From Alkalihalobacterium chitinilyticum (GTDB taxonomy: Bacteria; Bacillota; Bacilli; Bacillales; Bacillaceae_F): DNA of 64,000 nt. The position numbers and the translations under genes are program-made. The number at the start of each line of letters is the position of its first letter. Within the stretch, counting starts at the first letter, position 1. Below the pieces are notes generated by a model that made no database searches, was not told where the DNA came from, and saw nothing but the letters and a program-made list of their open reading frames with translations. The stretch is taken from the NCBI RefSeq assembly GCF_029028005.1, contig NZ_JAOTPO010000017.1:18155-82154 (forward strand). Reading direction: 5' to 3'. Positions 1-8,883 of the stretch are shown piece after piece.

Positions 1-738
1 TACCATTGATAAAACGATATTTGTTTTTACATCCATTCCCGCATATTCGGAGGCATGTTGGTTAAATCCAACCGAACGCAGTTCAAAGCCTTTTGCTGTT
101 TTCCATAGTACAAACCAGAGTACAAAACATGCTGCAATTGCGACGAGAAAACCATAGTGTAATCTCGAAAAGTCAGTAATGGACTGTAAAAATGGTGAAG
201 CAAGGGATGCAGAAGGACTAATCGTTCCTGTGCGCTCACCGGGCTGTAATAAGAAAGTTCTAATGATATAATTGACTACATATAAGGCGATATAATTCAT
301 CATGATCGTTACAATGACTTCATGAACATGAAAGCGGGCTTTTAAAAGTCCAGGAACTAACCCCCAAATTGCACCTGCAAGAGCACCTGCTCCAATAGCG
401 AGTGGAAGGTGAATGATTGCTGGTAAGTCGAAAGCAAGTCCTACATATACGGAAGCTAACCAGCCGACGATCAATTGTCCTTCGACACCGATATTAAAGA
501 GACCTGTACGAAAAGCAAAGGCAACAGCTAAACCAGCTAAGATAAGTGGTGTCATCGTACGAAGCGTCTCACCGATAAAGTACATGTCTCCAAAAATCCC
601 CCTGACTAACGCAGAGTAGCCAGTTATTGGATTATTACCACTAAGTAACATAATGATTGCACCGATAATAATACCGAACAAGACAGCAATGAGAGGGAAG
701 AGAATATGAGATAACTTTGAATCTAGTGCTTTCTTCAC
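1..738 (-). CDS. nupP: Nucleoside ABC transporter permease NupP (3' end outside window)
   Basis: Membrane subunit of a BmpA-type nucleoside (guanosine-like) importer. From the GTG at 736-738 the minus strand reads open through 246 codons to the window edge, so the C-terminus is missing. The N-terminus MKKALDSKLSHILFPLIAV leads into several hydrophobic segments. The middle contains the permease-typical run GLFNIGVEGQLIVGWLASV and, further on, HEVIVTIMMNYIALYVVNYI. The GTG start overlaps the TGA of the upstream ATPase gene (shared GTGA), so the two are translationally coupled. This matches the order yufN-yufO-yufP-yufQ in Bacillus subtilis; a second permease would be expected just beyond the edge. 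The family assignment is confident; the exact nucleoside is inferred from the family. Confidence 0.88.
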   Translation of the reverse strand, partial: MKKALDSKLSHILFPLIAVLFGIIIGAIIMLLSGNNPITGYSALVRGIFGDMYFIGETLRTMTPLILAGLAVAFAFRTGLFNIGVEGQLIVGWLASVYVGLAFDLPAIIHLPLAIGAGALAGAIWGLVPGLLKARFHVHEVIVTIMMNYIALYVVNYIIRTFLLQPGERTGTISPSASLASPFLQSITDFSRLHYGFLVAIAACFVLWFVLWKTAKGFELRSVGFNQHASEYAGMDVKTNIVLSMV

Positions 739-2264
739 GATGGATCACCTGCCTTTTTTGAGGAACCCCCAGCCATCAAAAGACCGAGTTCATTTTCATT
801 CGTTTCGTTAGCATTAACGATGGCTACAATTTTTCCTTCATAGATAACGGCAATCCGGTCACTAACATTTAAGACTTCATCAAGTTCTAAGGAAACGAGT
901 AACACAGCTTTTCCTTTATCTCTTTCTTTAATTAAACGCCGATGAATAGTCTCAATGGCTCCGACATCTAATCCGCGAGTCGGTTGGGCCGCAATGAGTA
1001 AGTCAGGAGAGCGATCGACCTCGCGAGCAATAATCGCTTTTTGTTGATTACCGCCAGATAAAGCACGAGCGAGTGTATGTTCACTCGGTGTTCTAACATC
1101 ATAATCTGTAATTAATTCATTTGCTTTTTTATAGATCTCTTTGAAGTTAAGAACACCAGACTTTGAATAAGGGTGTTGATAATACGTTTGAAGAACGATA
1201 TTTTCACCAATTGTAAAATCAAGAACTAGTCCGTGCTTGTGGCGGTCTTGTGGGATATGTCCAACACCCGACTCTGTTACTTTACGAGGGGGTAAATTCG
1301 TAATATCTTGACCATTCAAAGTTATTTTTCCGCTGGTCGGTTTTTTCAAGCCTGTAATCGCTTCAATTAATTCAGATTGGCCATTGCCATCGACTCCAGC
1401 AATTCCTAGAATTTCGCCAGCTTTCACCTCTAAATTTAAATCATTTACTGCACTGACATCTCGTACATCTTTAACGACTAATTGTTCTATGTTAAGTACG
1501 GTTTGTTTTGGTTCGGCAGGGTCTTTCTCAACTGAAAAGTTAACTTCACGACCGACCATCATCGCTGCTAAGCTGTCAGGTGTAGACTCAGAAACGTTTA
1601 CGGTGCCTATACCTTTTCCACGACGAATAACTGTACACCGATCACACACTTCCATAATTTCTTTAAGCTTATGAGTAATTAAAATGATTGATTTGCCCTC
1701 TGATACTAACTTTTTCATAATTTGAATTAACTCCTTAATTTCTTGCGGAGTAAGTGCTGCTGTTGGCTCATCAAAAATTAAAATTTCTGCTCCTCGGTAT
1801 AAGGTCTTTAAAATTTCTACACGTTGCTGCATTCCAACCGAGATATTTTCGATTTTGGCATGTGGGTCCACAGATAAACCGTATTGCTTGGAGATCGCTT
1901 CGACGTCTTTAGCTGCTTTCTTAATATTTATTTTTCCTCTTGATGTTGGCTCTTTTCCTAAAATTATATTTTCTGTTACAGTAAATTTCTCGACCAGCAT
2001 AAAGTGTTGGTGAACCATGCCTATCCCAAGACGATTAGCGACGTTAGGATCAGTAATTTTCACAGGTTGGCCTTTTACAAGGATTTCACCTTGTTCAGGT
2101 TGGTATAGTCCAAACAAAACATTCATCAGTGTTGATTTACCAGCACCATTTTCACCTAGTAAAGCATGGATTTCTCCTTGTTTTAACTGAAGCGTTACAT
2201 TATCATTTGCGACGATACCAGGAAACTCTTTACGAATGTTCTTCATTTCAATAACATAACTCAA
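735..2264 (-). CDS. nupO: Nucleoside ABC transporter ATP-binding protein NupO
   Basis: Energy-coupling subunit of the nucleoside importer, with two ABC domains in one 509-residue chain as in sugar/nucleoside (RbsA/YufO-like) ATPases. The first half has Walker A GENGAGKST, signature ISVGMQQR and Walker B ILIFDEPTAAL. The second half has a degenerate P-loop GVDGNGQSE, signature LSGGNQQKA, and a Walker B region reading LLIAAQPTRGLD where the usual DEP is AQP. One degenerate site is normal in this family. The start is TTG at 2262-2264, chosen because GGAGGTG lies about 6 bases upstream and no better start precedes it. The gene follows nupN after a 242-bp gap and overlaps nupP. Confidence 0.93.
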   Translation of the reverse strand: MSYVIEMKNIRKEFPGIVANDNVTLQLKQGEIHALLGENGAGKSTLMNVLFGLYQPEQGEILVKGQPVKITDPNVANRLGIGMVHQHFMLVEKFTVTENIILGKEPTSRGKINIKKAAKDVEAISKQYGLSVDPHAKIENISVGMQQRVEILKTLYRGAEILIFDEPTAALTPQEIKELIQIMKKLVSEGKSIILITHKLKEIMEVCDRCTVIRRGKGIGTVNVSESTPDSLAAMMVGREVNFSVEKDPAEPKQTVLNIEQLVVKDVRDVSAVNDLNLEVKAGEILGIAGVDGNGQSELIEAITGLKKPTSGKITLNGQDITNLPPRKVTESGVGHIPQDRHKHGLVLDFTIGENIVLQTYYQHPYSKSGVLNFKEIYKKANELITDYDVRTPSEHTLARALSGGNQQKAIIAREVDRSPDLLIAAQPTRGLDVGAIETIHRRLIKERDKGKAVLLVSLELDEVLNVSDRIAVIYEGKIVAIVNANETNENELGLLMAGGSSKKAGDPS

Positions 2265-2402
2265 ATGTCACACCTCCGACAGAAATGTTTCCTATGACGA
2301 ATAATTGCTTGCTATCAGGCCTTATCTTTATTTCGTAGGTAGTATAAATGAGACCATCAAAACAAAAGCCCAATAGAAAAAGAAATAAATTATGTAAATA
2401 AA

Positions 2403-2492
2403 TAGGCGATCTCAGGAGTAGTCAAGCCCTTTAACCCCAGAGAGTGCACGCTGTTCGGGATGCAAGTTGCAAGACAAAATTGAGACCGCCTA
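2403..2492 (-). terminator. Long-loop hairpin after nupN
   Basis: A 12-base inverted repeat (TAGGCGATCTCA / TGAGACCGCCTA, one G-U pair in the minus-strand RNA) encloses about 66 bases and begins 15 bases after the nupN stop. A T-rich stretch follows on the minus strand. It probably reduces read-through or protects the abundant binding-protein message before nupO. Position and architecture resemble the hairpins at 43187, 49831, 51421, 16197 and 58998. Confidence 0.4.
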
Positions 2493-2506
2493 CCATTTAA
2501 TGATGA

Positions 2507-3622
2507 TTATAGATTTTTAAGGAATTCTTCGAACGCTTCATCTGTTTGAGGTACTTCAATTTCTCCAGATTGGATTTTTTGGATGTACTCTTCAACAGCA
2601 GCTTGTGCTTCTTCAGAAACATTATCAGTAGTAGGAGCGATACCAACCGCTTCTTCTTCTAATCCAAATTCTAATACTTCACCACCAGGGAATTGGCCAT
2701 TCATTGTTTGTTCATTTACAAGATATAAAGCAGTATCTACACGCTTAATCATTGAAGTTAATGTTACGTTTTCAGGAAGTCCTTCTTCGTGTTGGTCACG
2801 GTCTACACCGATTGCCCAAACATTTTCATTGTTACGCTTACGGTTTTTAGCTTCAGTAAATAATCCATTACCAGTACCACCAGCTGCATGATAAATGATG
2901 TCAGCACCTTGGCTGTACATAGCGTTAGCAATTTGTTGCCCTTTTGATGCGTCATTAAAATCTTCAGCGTATTGAACAATAATTTCAGCATCAGGATTTA
3001 CTGACTTCACACCAGCTTTAAATCCATTCTCAAACTTTTTAATAAGTGCTCCGTCAACCCCGCCAAGGAAACCTACTTTATTAGAGTCTGTGTGCATACC
3101 TGCAATGACTCCAACTAAAAATGAACCTTGATGCTCTTTAAATGTAATGTTAGCTACATTAGGAATTAGTTGATCATCATCGTCTGTGACAACCATATCA
3201 ACAATTGCTAGTTGTGCTTCAGGACGCTGTGTTGCAATAGCTTTAATGTCACTCGCCATTAAGAAACCGATCCCCCATACAAGGTCATAGTTTTCACGAA
3301 TTAGTGAGTTTAGGTTAGGACCATAATCTGCAGCAGCAGTTGACTGTAAGTATTTATAATCTGTTCCTTCAGTTAGACCAAAGTCATTACCGAATTGTGT
3401 CATTCCTTCCCAAGCCGACTGGTTAAAAGACTTATCGTCAATTCCACCAGTATCAGTTACCATCGCAACTGTAAAATCTTCAGCTACATCTTCTGTAGGT
3501 GCAGCGGCTTGTCCATCTGTTTCTGGAGCAGTTTCTGCCTCGTCACCACCTGTCCCACAAGCACCTAATAGTGTTCCGCCTGCGAGGATGATGGATAACA
3601 GTAATGATTTACTTTTTCTCAT
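2507..3622 (-). CDS. nupN: Nucleoside-binding lipoprotein NupN (BmpA family)
   Basis: Substrate-capturing lipoprotein of the importer. The N-terminus MRKSKSLLLSIILAGGTLLGACG is a lipoprotein signal with lipobox LLGAC, followed by a Glu/Asp/Thr-rich linker. The mature part shows the BMP-family fold with TDTGGIDDKSFNQSAWEGM near its start and later VGFLGGVDGALIKKFENGF. I chose the ATG at 3622 (371 residues) over an open extension upstream, because AGGGGG precedes it and the extension would bury the signal peptide. A CcpA-like palindrome lies about 70-83 bases upstream. It is first in the nupN-O-P cluster. Confidence 0.93.
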   Translation of the reverse strand: MRKSKSLLLSIILAGGTLLGACGTGGDEAETAPETDGQAAAPTEDVAEDFTVAMVTDTGGIDDKSFNQSAWEGMTQFGNDFGLTEGTDYKYLQSTAAADYGPNLNSLIRENYDLVWGIGFLMASDIKAIATQRPEAQLAIVDMVVTDDDDQLIPNVANITFKEHQGSFLVGVIAGMHTDSNKVGFLGGVDGALIKKFENGFKAGVKSVNPDAEIIVQYAEDFNDASKGQQIANAMYSQGADIIYHAAGGTGNGLFTEAKNRKRNNENVWAIGVDRDQHEEGLPENVTLTSMIKRVDTALYLVNEQTMNGQFPGGEVLEFGLEEEAVGIAPTTDNVSEEAQAAVEEYIQKIQSGEIEVPQTDEAFEEFLKNL

Positions 3623-3691
3623 TGTTAAACCCCCTAAAATATATAGATGATGCAGTCGAAAAGAGAGGTCTATAAAACAGCGTTTTAAGTA

Positions 3692-3705
3692 TGTAAATGC
3701 TTTCA
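3692..3705 (-). promoter_or_regulatory. cre-like catabolite-control site upstream of nupN
   Basis: On the minus strand the site reads TGAAAGCATTTACA, a near-palindrome that differs at one position (A for the central G) from the CcpA consensus TGWNANCGNTNWCA. It lies about 70 bases upstream of the nupN start, a place from which it could affect transcription. Predicted by eye only; no confident -35/-10 pair was identified next to it. Confidence 0.4.
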
Positions 3706-4082
3706 AGTGAATACAAAAAAACATATCCATATAATGACATCAGTCTTCAGTCCTCAGTCTTCGACACTTTTCGACTAAATATAACATTAAATAAATTAAA
3801 TAACAATCAAAAAAAATATAAATTTTTGATGTTTTTCGAACGTTAAATTTAAGTTTCTATCCTTAGGTTGTACAACTTTTTGGAAAGTATGAAGAAACTT
3901 TATGTAATCTCCTGCAGTAAATGTCTAAAGTTGATGAAAGGAGTTACAAGGAGTGATTACAGAAAATGAAAAAGGCAATTATTGAGTAAACTTAAAATAT
4001 ACACGCATTGATAAAATATTTCTCGAGTAAGTATAGTAAAATAAAAGGTGTTGAGCTTTACTTGAGAGAAGGAGATGAAGCG
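3706..4082. other. Divergent intergenic region between nupN and the VWA-like gene
   Basis: This AT-rich stretch separates genes transcribed away from each other and must hold the nupN promoter. A small cluster of direct repeats (variants of CAGTCTTCAGTCCTCAGTCTTCG, about 3741-3762) is visible. I looked for a purine-riboswitch core (conserved loop sequences before nupN) and saw none. No convincing additional gene was found. Confidence 0.4.
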
Positions 4083-4490
4083 ATGAGGTGGCAAAAGGAC
4101 TTATTAATTATTCTTTCTAAACGTGAGGACAAAAAAATAGCGCTAGCAGTTGATACGTCTACTACAGATTATCCGACTGAAACCATTTCAAATATTGTTA
4201 AACTTTTTCATGAGTTAAAACCGGAAACACAGCTCGTTTTAGCAGATTATAAAATTCGTGAAATTACGACTGCTGAAAAAAATGATATTCAGTATTTCAC
4301 CCATGGTAAATCGTCTTACACGGAAGTACTGGAATGGGCTAATGAAAATGAAATTGAAACATTATTTTACATAACCGATGTCACTGGTTATGTTACGGAG
4401 GATATGGAAATCAACTATGAGCTTTTTTGGATTATTCCTGGAGGCTTTTCACCGAAAGTGCCTTTTGGAAAGAAATTATTAATTAAATAA
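4083..4490 (+). CDS. VWA-like (DUF2201 C-terminal type) protein, stand-alone
   Basis: 135-residue soluble protein. It begins with hydrophobic strand LLIILSKR and then ALAVDTSTTDYP, resembling a degenerate metal-ion-dependent adhesion site (DxSxS becomes DTSTT). The end WIIPGGFSPKVPFGKKLLI matches the C-terminus of the VWA-like DUF2201 family of putative metallopeptidases. Full-length members are several hundred residues, so this is only the C-terminal domain, either a free-standing version or a remnant. The ATG at 4083 was chosen because AGGAG sits 8 bases upstream; the open frame extends 25 codons further without a ribosome site. The function is unknown. Confidence 0.6.
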   Translation: MRWQKDLLIILSKREDKKIALAVDTSTTDYPTETISNIVKLFHELKPETQLVLADYKIREITTAEKNDIQYFTHGKSSYTEVLEWANENEIETLFYITDVTGYVTEDMEINYELFWIIPGGFSPKVPFGKKLLIK

Positions 4491-4530
4491 GCTAAGAGTT
4501 AGAAGCAACTTATGCGCAATAGAACGAATG

Positions 4531-4557
4531 AGCCCTCAGTAAATGGGGGCTTTTTTA
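4531..4557 (+). terminator. Intrinsic terminator after the VWA-like gene
   Basis: Stem AGCCCTC / GGGGGCT (one wobble pair) with a 7-base loop is followed by TTTTTT. It separates the VWA-like gene from the germination operon. Confidence 0.8.
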
Positions 4558-4630
4558 ATTTGATTAAGGTACATAAAAGAACTATACAAAGAAAATACTA
4601 GAAAAATAATGGTTTTGAATAGGTGAATGT

Positions 4631-4873
4631 ATGGTGACGTTAGCTTTTTTTCTCGTTTTATTCGGAATGGTTTTATTAATGACGGTCTTTAACTTCCTAG
4701 TATACGACCATTTTTCTCTAATAGAAAGCTTTCTATTATTAGTATGGTTTGAGATGGGGTCGCGGAGAATGATTGTCGTTGCTGCAGCTGTTGTTGGCTT
4801 AATGGTAGCAATCTATCAAGACATTCAAAGGAAGAAAAATAAAAATCAACAGAAACAAGAGAGGCTGCAATGA
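4631..4873 (+). CDS. Small two-TM protein, probable germinant-receptor D subunit
   Basis: 80-residue membrane protein. A first hydrophobic segment covers about residues 1-25 (LAFFLVLFGMVLLMTVFNFLV). A short loop leads to a second segment around 47-62 (MIVVAAAVVGLMVAIYQ), then a charged Lys/Gln-rich tail. Size, topology and linkage match the small D-type proteins encoded with some Bacillus ger operons, which modulate receptor function. Its stop overlaps the start of the B-subunit gene (ATGA at 4870-4873), strong evidence of co-translation. No sequence motif proves the assignment, so it rests on context. Confidence 0.7.
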   Translation: MVTLAFFLVLFGMVLLMTVFNFLVYDHFSLIESFLLLVWFEMGSRRMIVVAAAVVGLMVAIYQDIQRKKNKNQQKQERLQ

Positions 4874-5982
4874 AAGAAAGAATTTCACTTTGGCAATTAT
4901 TTCTCGTTTTAATCATCTTTTTAGTAGGTAGTGCTGTTGTTGTTGGTGCTGGTGAGGAGGCTAAGCAAAATTATTGGTTAGCTGAACTCCTTGCAATGTC
5001 ACTTGGAGTTATTATTGTAGTTGGCTATTTTTTTCTCTTGAGACGGAGCGCCGGAAAAAATTTTTTTGAACTTATTGAAACGGGATTTGGTAAATGGGTT
5101 GGAAAAGCTATTATATTCTTCTATATCATATACTTTATTTACATTGCAGGAAGGGTATTAAGAGATTTTGGAGAGTTGATTTTAACAACAATTCTCCCAC
5201 TAACACCTGTTGAGGTTATTCCATTAGTCATGAGCTTGCTCCTAGCGTATGCTCTCTATCTTGGTATTGAAGTATTTGCAAGAATGACTGAAGTCCTAGG
5301 TCCGTTTATTCTCCTTGCATTATTTTTAGTAGGTGTTTTCTTGTTTATTGGTGGCGATCTTGAATTTCAATTTCTTCTGCCTGTGTTAGAAGATGGATTT
5401 GGACCTGTTATGGACGCTGTATTTCCGACAATGGTTACGTTTCCTTATGGCGAACTTATTGTATGTACAATATTAATGACACAAACAAATCACTTTCATT
5501 ATGTTCCTAAGGTTGGTGTAGCCGCTGTTATTATAAGTGGCTTATTAATTACCTATTCCAATGTTATTCAAATTGTAACATTAGGGGTAGATATTAAAGT
5601 TCGTTCGAATTTTCCTCTATTAGTTGCAGCTCGAGAAATCGAAGTGTTCGATTTTTTTGAACGAGTGGATATTCTAGTCGTTTTTATCTTAATGTTTGGA
5701 ATTATGGTTAAGGCAGGTATTTTTTTGTATGGGGGAGTAAAAGGCCTAGAACATTTGTTTAAACTTCCTTATCGTGCTTTTTTGTTTCCAACTTCAATGC
5801 TGTTAGCTTTCTTCTCGGTGATCATTGCTGACAACATTGTGGAGCATTATGAAGAAGGGTTAGCCCTTGTACCCTATTTTCTTCATTTGCCTTTTCAATT
5901 CGGAATTCCTATCGTACTTTGTCTCATTCTACTCATTAAACAGCGGATGAGTCAGTCAAGTGCAGGAGGTCTAGACGTATGA
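4870..5982 (+). CDS. Spore germinant receptor B subunit (GerAB/GerKB family)
   Basis: Integral inner-membrane subunit of a nutrient germinant receptor. The 370-residue length and about ten hydrophobic segments match the amino acid permease-like GerAB family. The N-terminal segment WQLFLVLIIFLVGSAVVVGAG carries the small-residue unwinding motif typical of APC-fold proteins, and ELLAMSLGVIIVVGYFF follows. In this family the B subunit is thought to bind the germinant. It overlaps the small upstream gene and the A-subunit gene, each by ATGA. The germinant cannot be read from the sequence. Confidence 0.9.
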   Translation: MKERISLWQLFLVLIIFLVGSAVVVGAGEEAKQNYWLAELLAMSLGVIIVVGYFFLLRRSAGKNFFELIETGFGKWVGKAIIFFYIIYFIYIAGRVLRDFGELILTTILPLTPVEVIPLVMSLLLAYALYLGIEVFARMTEVLGPFILLALFLVGVFLFIGGDLEFQFLLPVLEDGFGPVMDAVFPTMVTFPYGELIVCTILMTQTNHFHYVPKVGVAAVIISGLLITYSNVIQIVTLGVDIKVRSNFPLLVAAREIEVFDFFERVDILVVFILMFGIMVKAGIFLYGGVKGLEHLFKLPYRAFLFPTSMLLAFFSVIIADNIVEHYEEGLALVPYFLHLPFQFGIPIVLCLILLIKQRMSQSSAGGLDV

Positions 5983-7553
5983 GTATATATAGAAAACTAG
6001 TAAAAAGTCGGATAAAAACAAGGTCAAAAAGCCAGCTTCAAACTTCCGATGAACTATTAGAAAGAGGGCACTCGCAAAAAGCCATTTCGAAATATTTAAA
6101 GCTAAATAAAAACCAAGTTCAAAGTGTATTCGAAGGAAATTTTGATTTTCTAATCGAAGAGATGAAAGTCGGTCAACAAGTCGCCGCTATCGTCTATTTA
6201 AGAACTATGGTCGATTTAAATATGGTTGCCAAACAAATTACGGAAACGTTAGCTGAAATAGAAGATGAAATGGTGCTGGAGACAAGAGGACAGTTAAATC
6301 AACTTTATAATAAATATTTTTCAAGTCATGAGTGTTATTTGATTGAGCATGAACATGAGGTCGTATGGTATGTACTTTTGGGGTATGCAGTGATCTTTTT
6401 AGAAGGGCTTCCTTGCGCTTTAGCTATTAATGTAGTGACTACACAGGAACGTGATATATCAATTTCGGAAACACAGACGATTGTTCGCGGACCGCAACAT
6501 AGTTTTACAGAAGCAATTAATACTAACGTAAGCTTAATACGGCGGGCCGTTAAAAACCCTTCGCTTAAATTTGAAAGTTATACAGTCGGGACTGAAACGA
6601 AGACCACGGTTTTTTTAGGATATATTAAAAATATCGCTAACGCTGACCTTGTTAATGAAGCGCGCCGGAGAGTTTCAGAAGCTAACATTAATGCTATATA
6701 CGATTCTGGGAATTTGGAAGAAATGATTAGTGATACAATCCTTACCCCATTCCCATTAACGTACCATACGGATCGCCCTGATACGATCTCATCTCATTTA
6801 TTGGATGGAAAGTTTATTCTACTAGTAGATGGTAGTCCTTATGTAATTAGTGCACCTGTTGTATTTTTCGATTTTTTCCAAGTGAGTGAAGATTACTATC
6901 AAAAGTACATGATGACAACTTTTATTCGGTTGATACGATACATTTCTTTTTTCTTAGCTCTGTGTTTACCTGCGATCTATATAGCCCTTACAACCTTCCA
7001 TCATGGACTCATTCCAACAGATCTATTAATAAGTATTCAAGCTCAGCGTGAAGGAGTTCCATTTCCAGCTGTATTAGAGTTATTAATGATGGAAATAACG
7101 TTTGAAATTTTAAGAGAAGCAGGAGTTCGAATGCCAAGAGTTGTCGGACAAACGGTTTCCATTGTTGGTGCACTCGTTATTGGACAAGCTGCTGTGGAAG
7201 CTGGTGTAGTATCTAACTTTTTAGTCATTATCGTCGCATTAACAGCGATGGCAGGCTTCGTATCTCCGATTTACAGTTTTGCAAATTCTATTCGTTTATT
7301 AAGGTTTGGACTTATTTTTATCACGGCAGCATTAGGTATGTTCGGAACGCTAGTCGGTCTCTTAGCAATACTGCTGCATTTAATTAGTTTACGTTCTTTC
7401 GGTGTGCCTTACTTCGCTCCGTTAGGCCCATTTATTATTGAGGATCAAAAAGATGTTTTTGTACGATTTCCATTCCAGAAGACAAATATCCGTCCGACAT
7501 ACTTGAAGACTAGTAGTAAAAATAAGTCTTCTAGTAAAGAAAGCGGGGGTTAG
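5979..7553 (+). CDS. Spore germinant receptor A subunit (GerAA/GerKA family)
   Basis: 524-residue membrane subunit of the germinant receptor. The N-terminal half is soluble and includes a GerA-family region with ALAINVVTTQERDISISETQ and VRGPQHSFTEAINTNVSLIR, where the RGP-x(3)-F-x-E pattern is the family hallmark. The C-terminal half has about five membrane segments (for example YISFFLALCLPAIYIALTTF). The first 55 residues are basic and less typical, with a possible helix-turn-helix-like stretch (SQKAISKYLKLNKNQVQ), which is unusual for this family. The C-terminus is a short Ser/Lys-rich tail. It overlaps the B gene and is followed one base after its stop by the C gene. Confidence 0.92.
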   Translation: MSIYRKLVKSRIKTRSKSQLQTSDELLERGHSQKAISKYLKLNKNQVQSVFEGNFDFLIEEMKVGQQVAAIVYLRTMVDLNMVAKQITETLAEIEDEMVLETRGQLNQLYNKYFSSHECYLIEHEHEVVWYVLLGYAVIFLEGLPCALAINVVTTQERDISISETQTIVRGPQHSFTEAINTNVSLIRRAVKNPSLKFESYTVGTETKTTVFLGYIKNIANADLVNEARRRVSEANINAIYDSGNLEEMISDTILTPFPLTYHTDRPDTISSHLLDGKFILLVDGSPYVISAPVVFFDFFQVSEDYYQKYMMTTFIRLIRYISFFLALCLPAIYIALTTFHHGLIPTDLLISIQAQREGVPFPAVLELLMMEITFEILREAGVRMPRVVGQTVSIVGALVIGQAAVEAGVVSNFLVIIVALTAMAGFVSPIYSFANSIRLLRFGLIFITAALGMFGTLVGLLAILLHLISLRSFGVPYFAPLGPFIIEDQKDVFVRFPFQKTNIRPTYLKTSSKNKSSSKESGG

Positions 7554-7554
7554 A

Positions 7555-8757
7555 ATGAAGCGTTCCCTAAATTATTTGGTGCTTTTATGTTTCTCCTTTT
7601 TACTTATAGGAACGGGATGTTGGGACCGTTATGAGTTAAATGATGTTTCAGTAGTAAGTGGCATGGCTCTGCATAAAGGAACCGAAGGAAAGCTACGCAT
7701 ATCGATTGAAGCCATTAATGCTAAGCAAATCTATGAAGGGGAAAGTGATGGAGGAACACCAGCGATCGTTTATGGAATAGAAGGAAACACAGTAGCAGAG
7801 TTAGTAGACAAAATGAATGTAGGTTATACGAGAAAACTGATCTTTTCCCATATTCAAACGGTGGTCATTGACGAAGAATTGGCAAAAGAAGGTGTAGGTG
7901 AATTCTTTCAATACTTAGAACGAAATGGTGAATTTCGTAATGACTTTAAAATTATTATTGCCCATGGAGTAAGGGCTGAAGATATCATTAGTACAACATA
8001 TCCTATTCAAAAAGTGCCTTCTCTAAAATTAACAATACAAATAGATACGATGGAAGAGGAGTGGGGTGGTGAACCAAAAGTTCGTTTGACGGACTTTATT
8101 CGCGCAATTACTACGAGTGGCAGGCATCCAGTAACAGCAGCAATGACAATCGACGGTGACCCTAATAAAGGACAGAATATTGGTCACATTAGAAATGTGC
8201 GACCTGAACCAATAGTCATTGTAGACGGAATTGCTGTATTTCATAATGACAAGTTAGTAGGCTTTTTAAATACTGAAGATACGAGAAATTTTCTGTGGAC
8301 ACAAGATGAAATTAAACTTACGACATTAAGTGTCCCGTGTAGCGAAAATAAATTTATGGGTATAAGAATAAAAAATTCATCAACAAAAATTAAAACTTCT
8401 TATAAAGAAAATAAGCCCATAATTACGGTCGATATCTTACTGGAAGCAGTTTTGCAATCGTCGCAGTGTACAGATAATTTAACGTCCATTGAAACGTATG
8501 AGAAGTATCAAGATTTCATTGATCATTATATCAGTGAGCAGGTTAAGGGTACTGTACAAAAGGTTCAACAAACCTATGGCATAGATATATTTGGCTTTGG
8601 GAATACATTTCACCGGCAGCACCCTAAAAAATTTAAAGAGTTTAAAGGTCGTTGGGATGACGAATTTGTTAAGGCGGATATCGATGTCGCAACGAGTGTT
8701 TATATTCGACGAGCGGGAATTCGAACCGAAGGATTTCTAGATAAGATGAATAATTAA
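7555..8757 (+). CDS. Spore germinant receptor C subunit lipoprotein (GerAC/GerKC family)
   Basis: 400-residue lipoprotein subunit. The signal LVLLCFSFLLIGTGC ends at the lipidated Cys and is followed by WDRYELND, the classic start of mature GerAC proteins. The segment LVDKMNVGYTRKLIFSHIQTV is the family's conserved N-terminal region. In the family this subunit sits on the outer face of the spore inner membrane. The gene is last in the operon and starts one base after the A-subunit stop. A hairpin follows at 8779. Confidence 0.93.
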   Translation: MKRSLNYLVLLCFSFLLIGTGCWDRYELNDVSVVSGMALHKGTEGKLRISIEAINAKQIYEGESDGGTPAIVYGIEGNTVAELVDKMNVGYTRKLIFSHIQTVVIDEELAKEGVGEFFQYLERNGEFRNDFKIIIAHGVRAEDIISTTYPIQKVPSLKLTIQIDTMEEEWGGEPKVRLTDFIRAITTSGRHPVTAAMTIDGDPNKGQNIGHIRNVRPEPIVIVDGIAVFHNDKLVGFLNTEDTRNFLWTQDEIKLTTLSVPCSENKFMGIRIKNSSTKIKTSYKENKPIITVDILLEAVLQSSQCTDNLTSIETYEKYQDFIDHYISEQVKGTVQKVQQTYGIDIFGFGNTFHRQHPKKFKEFKGRWDDEFVKADIDVATSVYIRRAGIRTEGFLDKMNN

Positions 8758-8778
8758 TTTTAACAAGATGGACAAGCC

Positions 8779-8803
8779 GAGGTGGAGTTTTTTAATCCAC
8801 CTC
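8779..8803 (+). terminator. Hairpin after the germination operon
   Basis: A perfect 8-bp stem GAGGTGGA / TCCACCTC with a 9-base T-rich loop. What follows is AAAAATAATG rather than a U-tract, so termination efficiency is doubtful, but position directly after the last ger gene supports the role. Confidence 0.5.
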
Positions 8804-8813
8804 AAAAATAATG

Positions 8814-8843
8814 TTGACATACTAGAAAAAATAATTATATAAT
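8814..8843 (+). promoter_or_regulatory. Sigma-A promoter of the mhqR-like gene
   Basis: Perfect consensus TTGACA (8814-8819) and TATAAT (8838-8843) with an 18-base spacer. The operator palindrome at 8845 begins one base after the -10, so repressor binding would block initiation: autoregulation is likely. Confidence 0.85.
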
Positions 8844-8844
8844 T

Positions 8845-8862
8845 TATCTTGAATTCGAGATA
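8845..8862 (+). promoter_or_regulatory. MhqR-type operator 1
   Basis: TATCTTGAATTCGAGATA is a near-perfect 18-bp palindrome (one mismatch between halves). It closely matches the published Bacillus MhqR box tATCTcgaAtTCgAGATa. It sits between the -10 and the start codon of the MarR-family gene. Confidence 0.85.
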
Positions 8863-8883
8863 AAAAGTAAGGATTTGATTTAT

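Noticed and set aside
3741..3765. Short direct repeats (CAGTCTTCAGTCCTCAGTC)
   Set aside because: Too short and imperfect to assign as a regulatory array.
3623..4082. Possible purine riboswitch before nupN
   Set aside because: The conserved loop and junction sequences of the purine aptamer were not found on the minus strand.
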